Positions 1 through 5,297 of a stretch of DNA of 15,019 bases are shown here, piece after piece. Position numbers and translations under genes: made by a program. The notes under the pieces were generated by a model. That model was not told the DNA's origin. It saw only the letters and a program-made list of their open reading frames with translations, and did not search any database. Source of the stretch: an uncultured Clostridium sp. GTDB taxonomy: Bacteria > Bacillota > Clostridia > Clostridiales > Clostridiaceae. Each line of letters opens with the position of its first letter. Position 1 is the first letter of the stretch. The stretch spans positions 1-15,019 of the forward strand of contig CAKVFO010000084.1 of NCBI GenBank assembly GCA_934746785.1, written 5' to 3'.

Positions 1-80
1 GGAAAGCTTGCATATCAGAAAGCCAGTAATAATCAGCACTCCCTCTCAAAAAAAGTTTTTAATTTCCTATACGTTAAAAA
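1..80. repeat. Left-truncated copy of 93-bp inverted-repeat element
   Basis: These 80 bases match 1031-1110 at 79 of 80 positions; the only difference is T at 60 versus G at 1090. The complete copy shows that 13 bases of the left terminal repeat fall outside this window. The right terminal repeat (TTTCC, one mismatch, ATACGTTAAAAA) is at 63-80. The A-run at its end also serves as the U-tract of the minus-strand terminator at 76-108. There is no coding capacity. It could be a small non-autonomous mobile element or a conserved structured repeat; the sequence alone does not decide. Confidence 0.9.
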
Positions 81-108
81 AGCCTTTCTTACACATGGTA
101 AGAAAGGC
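76..108 (-). terminator. Strong intrinsic terminator
   Basis: A perfect 11-bp stem (GCCTTTCTTAC at 82-92, GTAAGAAAGGC at 98-108) with a 5-nt loop. Read on the minus strand it is followed by six T (76-81). There is no T-run on the plus side, so it works leftward only. It ends either transcription from the 307-846 gene or the short transcript started at the 188-216 promoter. Confidence 0.9.
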
Positions 109-181
109 ATAGTATTCTACGCTTAAATATTATAACTTCCTTACTGATTTCTCGAATCAATTTAAAGGGACTGTTTTCTTT
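76..181 (-). ncRNA. Candidate small RNA or attenuator leader
   Basis: A minus-strand promoter (188-216) would start an RNA near 181 that ends about 105 nt later at the 76-108 terminator. No useful ORF lies inside; the only ATG gives seven codons without a ribosome site. Visible folds are TGATT/AATCA (155-159 with 145-149) inside CCTT/AAGG (165-168 with 139-142), and GCGTAG/CTATGC (117-122 with 107-112). GTAAGGAAG (136-144) can also pair with the terminator's 5' arm (98-106), nine pairs including one G-U, and would then act as an antiterminator. I match it to no known riboswitch or T-box. Existence and function are inference. Confidence 0.45.
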
Positions 182-187
182 TCATTT

Positions 188-216
188 ATGTTATCATCAA
201 CTACTTATATTGTCAA
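188..216 (-). promoter_or_regulatory. Sigma-A promoter with extended -10
   Basis: On the minus strand there is a consensus -35 TTGACA (211-216), a 17-nt spacer and TAACAT (188-193) preceded by TGA, which gives an extended -10. It lies downstream of the 307-846 gene and points away from it. The only thing after it in the window is the terminated 105-nt segment and the repeat copy. Confidence 0.7.
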
Positions 217-306
217 GATAAACTATAGTTCTTTTAATCTACCTACAAAAACTTAATTCTCTTGTACTACTATTAGAGACAATAACTTAACCTTTTAGTA
301 TATTTT

Positions 307-846
307 CTACTGTACATCAAGTTCATCTTCATTGCTCTCTTCATATAATAACTTAACTCCCATCAAGTTATAAATAAATGATATCTCACCAAATACTGCT
401 CCTGCATAAATCTCATTATTTGCTGTCTTAGCTATTAAATAATCCTTATCTTCTGTATTTTGATTAAATCTTTGAAGCTTTATTCCATCAATATAAGTAA
501 CAATTGTTTGTCCAAACAATTCTAAATAGGCAGCTAACAAAGCTGTCTTATCTGCATCAACCCCTCTATTATTAAATTCCTCTTCTTCAATACCATACTT
601 AGCCTTTTCACTATTTTCATCTATATAATTTCCTGAAAAAAAATCACTATCTCTTAATTTCATTCTACCTTGAATTACTTCTATAGCTTGATTAGTTGCT
701 ATATAATCAACAACATATCCTAATATTAATCCTATCTGTCCTCCTGCTTGAGCTTGTAAAAGCTCTAAATCTTCTATATCCTTTTGGGTTGCATTATAGT
801 ATTCAGAAGTATTACCACCATAATTTGCATTAGTTCCACCTTCCAT
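307..846 (-). CDS. Uncharacterised 179-residue acidic protein
   Basis: I do not recognise a family. The protein has no signal peptide and no convincing membrane segment. The first 20 or so residues are Gly/Asn/Thr-rich, followed by likely amphipathic helices with hydrophobic patches (around residues 35-60 and 100-120) and a very acidic C-terminus ending ESNEDELDVQ. It looks like a cytosolic helical bundle. The ATG at 846 is supported by AAGGGGG eleven bases upstream. It is a single gene between the two copies of the 93-bp repeat and is cut off from the DUF350 operon by the terminator at 1106-1137. No good minus-strand promoter is visible in 847-1017, so how it is transcribed is unclear. It reads the same way as the operon and could be a displaced member, but nothing in its sequence shows that. 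Confidence 0.75.
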   Translation of the reverse strand: MEGGTNANYGGNTSEYYNATQKDIEDLELLQAQAGGQIGLILGYVVDYIATNQAIEVIQGRMKLRDSDFFSGNYIDENSEKAKYGIEEEEFNNRGVDADKTALLAAYLELFGQTIVTYIDGIKLQRFNQNTEDKDYLIAKTANNEIYAGAVFGEISFIYNLMGVKLLYEESNEDELDVQ

Positions 847-862
847 AGAAAGTAATACCCCC

Positions 863-937
863 TTATATTATTAGTTCCTTAATAACCATCCTATTCTTCC
901 TTAATTGCTTTGTTACCTTTTTATTAAAATTTAACAT
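863..937 (-). other. Possible 24-codon basic leader peptide
   Basis: A minus-strand reading frame encodes MLNFNKKVTK followed by QLRKNRMVIKELII. Its TAA (863-865) touches the AAGGGGG ribosome site of the 307-846 gene. No good ribosome site precedes its own ATG. The same frame stays Lys/Arg-rich further upstream but is interrupted by a TAG near 970, so it may instead be a gene remnant or chance. Confidence 0.2.
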
Positions 938-943
938 CTTAGC

Positions 944-971
944 TTGTCTTAATGCATTTAAATCCTATAAT
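944..971 (+). promoter_or_regulatory. Possible plus-strand promoter into the repeat
   Basis: TTGTCT (944-949), a 16-nt spacer and a perfect TATAAT (966-971) on the plus strand. Transcription would start near 978, cross the whole repeat element and stop at the bidirectional terminator (1106-1137), giving an RNA of about 160 nt with no ORF. Support is by motif only. Confidence 0.3.
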
Positions 972-1017
972 ACTAACGGAAATTTTGCTTTTCGGTTCTT
1001 TTGCAGCCTACAATTAT

Positions 1018-1110
1018 TTTTTAACGTATTGGAAAGCTTGCATATCAGAAAGCCAGTAATAATCAGCACTCCCTCTCAAAAAAAGTTTTGAATTTCCTAT
1101 ACGTTAAAAA
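1018..1110. repeat. Complete 93-bp element with terminal inverted repeats
   Basis: The ends are 18-bp imperfect inverted repeats: TTTTTAACGTAT, one mismatch, GGAAA at 1018-1035, and TTTCC, one mismatch, ATACGTTAAAAA at 1093-1110. The inside (1036-1092) matches the copy at 6-62 with one difference. It includes a small TCAAAA/TTTTGA hairpin. There is no ORF. The right end coincides with the first arm of the operon terminator. The size and inverted ends suggest a MITE-like or palindromic repeat element; a transcribed structured RNA is the alternative. Confidence 0.85.
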
Positions 1111-1137
1111 GCCCTCAAAAACTTTTGAAGGCTTTTT
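1106..1137. terminator. Bidirectional intrinsic terminator of the DUF350 operon
   Basis: The arms are AAAAAGCC-C-TCAAAA (1106-1120) and TTTTGA-A-GGCTTTTT (1123-1137), with one mismatch. The A/T ends give a T-run on both strands. It lies 20 bases after the DUF350 stop and probably ends the five-gene minus-strand operon. It would also stop plus-strand RNA from the 944-971 promoter. Confidence 0.85.
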
Positions 1138-1157
1138 AAATATTATTCTATTAAATT

Positions 1158-1367
1158 TTATGAAACAACGCTTGAAATTATAATTCCAATAGCTACCATA
1201 AATCCTGCAATTATAATAGCAACAGCTATATTATTTTTCTTTAATTCTTCATTAAAATCAACTTTTGTAAGTACTTTATCAAATATAAAGTATCCTAATA
1301 TTAAAAGTACAATCCCTATAAAACCAAATGCAATGCTTAAAAAAGCATTAATTAAAAATTCGTTCAT
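1158..1367 (-). CDS. DUF350-family small membrane protein (YjfL-like)
   Basis: The 69-residue protein has two hydrophobic helices (about residues 7-29 and 46-68) joined by a short polar loop. The second begins after ELKKNNIAVAIIIAG, which matches the recurring DUF350 signature in which Glu-x-x-Asn-x-Ala-Val-Ala leads into a membrane helix. Many DUF350 proteins carry two such hairpins in about 130 residues; this is a single unit. It should sit in the cytoplasmic membrane. The ATG at 1367 has TAGGG five bases upstream, and the gene follows the ATP-grasp gene by 15 bases. DUF350 next to a glutathionylspermidine-synthase-like gene is a known pairing (E. coli yjfL with yjfC). The molecular role is unknown; a membrane partner or scaffold is inference. 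Confidence 0.85.
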   Translation of the reverse strand: MNEFLINAFLSIAFGFIGIVLLILGYFIFDKVLTKVDFNEELKKNNIAVAIIIAGFMVAIGIIISSVVS

Positions 1368-1382
1368 GTTTTCCCTACTTTC

Positions 1383-3848
1383 TTATATATTTAAATATAA
1401 TGATATATATTTAGCTGTTGAATCAGTTATAAATTCACCCATTCTTGTATATATTCCAGCCGGTTTACTTCCAGTTATATACACACCTAAAACAGGGAAT
1501 TGTAACTTTTCCTTTTTATTTATAGACGAATATACATTCATTCTTAAGGGTCTTAAATTAACTCTATCTTGAAATATATATTCCTCTTCTTCATCTAACT
1601 TAGCAAAAGAATCTAATATTCCATGTCCCTCTCTTGAAAGATACGGTTTTGCAAGATAATCAGCTGATAATTTATTATCTTTTTCAAGAGTTGTATATGG
1701 TATATATTGATTTATAAGTTTCTCTTCCTCATCATTTAAAACACCTTTTCCTATTAATTCATAAAGCACTGTAAAAAATGCTTTTGATTGAGTTATAAGA
1801 GTATGACCTGGGTTTATTAAATATTCTTTTTTACTTAAAGGAATTAAAAACTTATTCATTTCATCATTAAAATAAAACCAATCTAAAGGATAATATCTAT
1901 AGATAGCATCAATTTTATTTCCATATAAATAGATTTCATCATTTTTCATTTTCATATCATATACATTTCCAAATACTACATTGTAATCTCCTAATTCCTT
2001 CAAAATATCATATACTATCTTTGTATTATAAATATCTTCATAATACCATGAAGTAACTACTGCTATATTCTTAATTTCTCCTTGCTCTTGCAGCTGATTT
2101 AAAATTTTCTCAAAAGTTACTTTTATGTCTGATCTAAAGTTTTCATTAGGATTAACTAACTTAAGATTTAACTTATCTTTCAAAATATTAGGTATAGCCA
2201 TAGATTCAACAAGACCTGCTGGTGTTTCTGAATTAAATTCAACTATCTTAAGTTTTCCTAAATTATCAACTACAAAATCTATTCTTCCTATAGCACAAAG
2301 TTCTTTAACAAAATTGTCAGTTACTACTTTATAAAGTTCTTCTGGTATTCCCAAAATAGGACCAAACAGATCTATTTTTTTTTGAATATGAGGATATATC
2401 TTATTCAATATTTCACAAAATTTCAATGATACATATTGAATTTCATCATAAAACCTTTTATCCAAAATTATATTATCTAGAGATATATACTGATTTTCAC
2501 TTGTATAATTTCCTGTAAAATCATATTCAAATGCAAGTTCTTCACTTAATTCTTCATATAATTTTTCTCTATCTTTTCCACTATAAATACATTTTTGAAT
2601 TCTCAAAGGAAAATTGTCCTGTCCTAAAGGACTCATCCATGTATAATAATCATCTGTCAGAACATCCCTGCCCCATCTAACCAAAATTCCTGTCACCTTT
2701 TTATCCATAATATAAAGGCCATAATTTCCATAAGCACTCACTGGTGTATTTCTATCATCATAATCTGGTGCATAAGTATATTCTTCTCTTATATCTATAA
2801 AATCCTGTACAATATGTAACTTTCCGCTTTCTAGAGCCTTCTTTACCTGCTTTCTCCAATCATTCTCTTCATAATTCTTTCCAATGTAAACTTCTTGACT
2901 ATATCTTCCTAAAGACGACTTCACAACATACTTATCTTTATTAGCAAAAACTTTTCCAATATTATTTTCAGTCAGCATTTCTGTATATGGAATACACCTT
3001 TTAATAATTTCCTTATCCTTATCACTTAATTTATCAGAGTTATTATCTATAAGATTCCATAGATAAGCATATAATCCCTTAGCTTGAATCCCTATAATTC
3101 TTGGATCATTTAAAAGCAATACATTTCTCTTATCAAAAGAGTCCAAAATTTCTTCTATATTTTTAATCTCCCAAGAAAACTCTGTAGGGAAAAGTTTTAG
3201 TATAACATCCAATTTCACTTTTGAAAAAGCATATACATTATCATTTATTACAGATAAATTATTGTTTCCAACCGGAATTATATTAAGTTTTGTATCCTTT
3301 AATATATCTTTAAAATAATAAGTATGATGCAGCTCCTCATAATGGCATGGATCAATTAAAAATCCAACATTAATCTTTTCTTTTCCCTTAGTAAATTCAT
3401 CACATATTTCTATAAGATAACTAATCAATCCTTTTACAAATCCCTTATTAAGATTTCCTTCAAAATCACACTTTTCTGCCAGGTGTATTTCCTTCTGCCC
3501 ACAAGGTTTATCATAATTAAACTCAGAAAAATAAATTTTATTCTCTTTATCAATAAAAGTATCAAATCTTGTCCAATACATTGGTGATAATGGACACTTT
3601 AAATTAAATATTCTATCTTTAAAAGGAAAATCTTCAAAATATGATAACAGCTCTTTATGTTTACCTGATACCTGTGATAAAACTTCTAAAACTATTCTGT
3701 TAATCTCTTCTCCATAACTTTTCATCCTTTCCCATAGATTACTTTCTATAAAAAAAGGAATCTGAGAATGAACATACTCTTCTCCCAAAGCACTAACCAT
3801 ATAATGATTAAATAATATGTCTTCTGTATATTCTAATTGTTTTTTCAT
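1383..3848 (-). CDS. Tandem glutathionylspermidine-synthase-like ATP-grasp ligase
   Basis: The protein has 821 residues, about twice E. coli YgiC, because the ATP-grasp synthetase unit occurs twice. In the first module an Arg-x-Asp leads to EFNYDKPCG (RFDTF from 94, EFN 109-111) and the nucleotide-lysine region is YVVKSSLGR (307-315). In the second the equivalents are RIDF (522), EFNSETPAG (537-545) and YLAKPYLSREG (731-741), followed by a typical end with PAGIYTRMG (796-804). Family members couple ATP hydrolysis to amide formation on a carboxylate. There is no amidase domain. Module 2 is closest to the classical family; module 1 is diverged but keeps its Arg, Asp, Glu, Asn and Lys. RBS AGAGGT; 22 bases after the lipoprotein gene. 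Clostridia generally lack glutathione, so glutathione plus spermidine is an unlikely substrate pair; modification of a peptide, possibly the neighbouring lipoprotein, is inference. Confidence 0.88.
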   Translation of the reverse strand: MKKQLEYTEDILFNHYMVSALGEEYVHSQIPFFIESNLWERMKSYGEEINRIVLEVLSQVSGKHKELLSYFEDFPFKDRIFNLKCPLSPMYWTRFDTFIDKENKIYFSEFNYDKPCGQKEIHLAEKCDFEGNLNKGFVKGLISYLIEICDEFTKGKEKINVGFLIDPCHYEELHHTYYFKDILKDTKLNIIPVGNNNLSVINDNVYAFSKVKLDVILKLFPTEFSWEIKNIEEILDSFDKRNVLLLNDPRIIGIQAKGLYAYLWNLIDNNSDKLSDKDKEIIKRCIPYTEMLTENNIGKVFANKDKYVVKSSLGRYSQEVYIGKNYEENDWRKQVKKALESGKLHIVQDFIDIREEYTYAPDYDDRNTPVSAYGNYGLYIMDKKVTGILVRWGRDVLTDDYYTWMSPLGQDNFPLRIQKCIYSGKDREKLYEELSEELAFEYDFTGNYTSENQYISLDNIILDKRFYDEIQYVSLKFCEILNKIYPHIQKKIDLFGPILGIPEELYKVVTDNFVKELCAIGRIDFVVDNLGKLKIVEFNSETPAGLVESMAIPNILKDKLNLKLVNPNENFRSDIKVTFEKILNQLQEQGEIKNIAVVTSWYYEDIYNTKIVYDILKELGDYNVVFGNVYDMKMKNDEIYLYGNKIDAIYRYYPLDWFYFNDEMNKFLIPLSKKEYLINPGHTLITQSKAFFTVLYELIGKGVLNDEEEKLINQYIPYTTLEKDNKLSADYLAKPYLSREGHGILDSFAKLDEEEEYIFQDRVNLRPLRMNVYSSINKKEKLQFPVLGVYITGSKPAGIYTRMGEFITDSTAKYISLYLNI

Positions 3849-3870
3849 AAAATAGTACCTCTTACATTAA

Positions 3871-4185
3871 TTAACTTGAAGCGCTTCCACCCTTAGATCC
3901 TGAATATCCTGAAGATTTACTTCCTGAAGATTTTGATATCCCACTTTTGCTCCTTGAAGAAGATGATGAACTTCCTCTAAAAGAATGCCAATAACTTCTA
4001 CCATGACTTGAACTAGAAGTTGTTCCTGAATTATTTTCTTCTTCTTCTTCTTCTTCTTCTTCCTCATCATTATAATTTTCACATCCAGCAAGTGTTGTTG
4101 CTATTCCAACTGAAAATGCTGCTGTTATAGCAAAAGCAAGTGCTCTTTTCTTATTTTTCTTTACCAATTCCTTTAAATCAGCCAT
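3871..4185 (-). CDS. Small lipoprotein, poly-Glu and Ser/Gly-rich (YgiB-like)
   Basis: The protein has 104 residues. A basic start (KELVKKNKKR) and hydrophobic stretch lead to a lipobox, TLAGC, with the lipidated Cys at 35. Next come ten Glu (41-50), then a Ser/Gly/Lys/Arg tail with two aromatic sites (SYWHSF, 64-69) and a C-terminus of repeated Ser-Gly-Ser-Lys. E. coli YgiB and YjfM have the same plan (lipobox reading LAGCE, low-complexity Ser/Gly end) and sit next to the same type of ligase. It would be anchored outside the membrane, or act as ligase substrate before export. RBS GGTGGAG overlaps the end of the preceding gene, two bases away. The poly-Glu run is encoded by a GAA repeat. Family assignment rests on layout and context, not on strong residue identity. 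Confidence 0.75.
   Translation of the reverse strand: MADLKELVKKNKKRALAFAITAAFSVGIATTLAGCENYNDEEEEEEEEEENNSGTTSSSSHGRSYWHSFRGSSSSSSRSKSGISKSSGSKSSGYSGSKGGSASS
4036..4062. repeat. (TTC)9 trinucleotide microsatellite
   Basis: Nine TTC units on the plus strand, read as GAA codons on the minus strand. Together with one GAG they encode the ten consecutive Glu of the lipoprotein. Gain or loss of units would change the Glu run without shifting the frame, so it could vary in length between strains. Confidence 0.95.
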
Positions 4186-4187
4186 TA

Positions 4188-4811
4188 TTACTCCACCTTT
4201 ATTAACTTAACTTCCACAAAATCCTTAATATAATTTATATACTCCATTAAGTCGTCTTTAACTTTATTTTTTGTTATAACCTTTATTCCCTTATATCCTA
4301 ATTCTTTCATAAATTCATTATCAGGAAGATCATCAAATCCTATGACATACTGATTATTTAATTTATCTTCTATATTTACATAATCAGTCTCTTCCATATA
4401 TCTATCATAAGGAATCATCATAACATATTTATCACAATTTTTGTTTTCTAATTTCATACCTGCTCTTATTAACTTTGTAATATTTGTTTTATCCCCTATA
4501 AGGCCAAAATCATTAAACAAAAGATTCATATTTAAAATTGGTTTTATATTATATTTATTATTAAGTTCAATAGACATATCAATAATATCATTAATATCTA
4601 AATCAATTATTGTAAAAAATCCATCTTCAATTTCATCTAGCACTCTATTTAATAAGTCTTTATTTAATATATTATCTTCATTACTTAGTGCAAAATTTTC
4701 ATATGTTTTCAGCGATACAAAAGATGTACTTCTAAAAAAGCATCTATACTCTCCTAGCCCCGCTTTCCATCTTCTATAACATTCTCTTAAGTCAACATCT
4801 TTTAAATCCAT
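4188..4811 (-). CDS. Uncharacterised 207-residue operon protein
   Basis: I do not recognise this family. It is a soluble, mixed alpha/beta-looking protein without signal or membrane segments. It starts with a charged segment (MDLKDVDLRECYRRWKAG) and contains alternating beta-like and helical stretches such as DGFFTIIDLDI, KYVMMIPYDRY and YKGIKVITKNK, suggesting a compact Rossmann-like or barrel-like fold. No catalytic motif stands out. The ATG at 4811 lies five bases after the stop of the 127-residue gene, with AGG inside that gene's end as ribosome site. Its own stop is two bases before the lipoprotein start, so translation is probably coupled. Its position second in the operon suggests it works with the ATP-grasp ligase, but the role is unknown. 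Confidence 0.8.
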   Translation of the reverse strand: MDLKDVDLRECYRRWKAGLGEYRCFFRSTSFVSLKTYENFALSNEDNILNKDLLNRVLDEIEDGFFTIIDLDINDIIDMSIELNNKYNIKPILNMNLLFNDFGLIGDKTNITKLIRAGMKLENKNCDKYVMMIPYDRYMEETDYVNIEDKLNNQYVIGFDDLPDNEFMKELGYKGIKVITKNKVKDDLMEYINYIKDFVEVKLIKVE

Positions 4812-4816
4812 TACTA

Positions 4817-5200
4817 TTACCTTTCATAAGTCACTGCATAAATATCATCTAACGATATATAATGTTTATAGCCATCTTCATTTATAAAAACGCATCTTCC
4901 TTCACTACACTCATCTTCACATACTTGTCCTTTAAAACTTATCTCTGGTTTTGACTTATGCCATGAAGAACTATCTTTATAAATATTTATTTCCTGTGAA
5001 GATACTAAAAAACCGCATGGAAGCTTATGTAATATAGCAAAATTATTTTTAGTTGAAAATAACTGTCTATAATTCTTATTATCTATAATTGTATCTATAG
5101 CTAATAATCCATTATACAAGTTAATTATATTTCCTTCTAAAACCTCGGTAGCTCTATCGTTATACCAATCATTAAAGGTTTTATAAATAAACAATTCCAT
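4817..5200 (-). CDS. Uncharacterised 127-residue operon protein, Cys-containing
   Basis: First gene of the operon; I recognise no family. The start is placed at the ATG ending at 5200, because GGAGGG lies four bases upstream. A longer reading from TTG at 5212 would put that ribosome site inside the coding sequence. The protein is soluble, with aromatic-rich beta-like segments and no signal peptide. It has a Cys cluster near the C-terminus (CEDECSEGRC, about residues 92-101), which could bind metal or be redox-active, though only three Cys are there and a fourth lies further upstream. It ends SLDDIYAVTYER. Expression is from the promoter at 5230-5258. Its function is likely tied to the downstream ligase and lipoprotein, by position only. 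Confidence 0.78.
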   Translation of the reverse strand: MELFIYKTFNDWYNDRATEVLEGNIINLYNGLLAIDTIIDNKNYRQLFSTKNNFAILHKLPCGFLVSSQEINIYKDSSSWHKSKPEISFKGQVCEDECSEGRCVFINEDGYKHYISLDDIYAVTYER

Positions 5201-5229
5201 TTTTCCCTCCAATAATACCCTTTTTGTAT

Positions 5230-5259
5230 ATTATATATTTTTTTGAACTTGTTAACAAG
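5230..5259 (-). promoter_or_regulatory. Operon promoter with palindromic operator at -35
   Basis: Minus strand: -35 TTGTTA (5253-5258), a 17-nt spacer and perfect TATAAT (5230-5235). The -35 lies within the perfect 12-bp palindrome CTTGTTAACAAG (5248-5259), a likely repressor site. It is shorter than the usual Rex site (TTGTTAA-N4-TTAACAA) and is not assigned to a known regulator. It precedes the five-gene ATP-grasp operon. Confidence 0.7.
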
Positions 5260-5297
5260 GAGCTATATGGTACATTTTTTTATACTATTATAGCCAT

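Noticed and set aside
1031..1090. CIRCE-like heat-shock operator in the repeat (the minus strand reads GAGTGCTGA)
   Set aside because: Only one half resembles CIRCE (TTAGCACTC-N9-GAGTGCTAA); the partner half is absent.
3867..4091. Frame with a run of nine Lys, overlapping the lipoprotein gene
   Set aside because: It is the GAA repeat read in another frame; the lipoprotein frame has a better ribosome site, a lipobox and operon spacing.
1383..4185. Graspetide-type peptide cyclisation system (ATP-grasp plus Glu/Ser-rich precursor)
   Set aside because: The ligase resembles the GSP-synthase family and the small protein has a lipobox, matching ygiB-ygiC; no repeated core motif with a leader is seen.
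5201..5212. TTG start for the first operon gene, adding four residues
   Set aside because: It would place the GGAGGG ribosome site inside the gene; the ATG ending at 5200 is correctly spaced from it.
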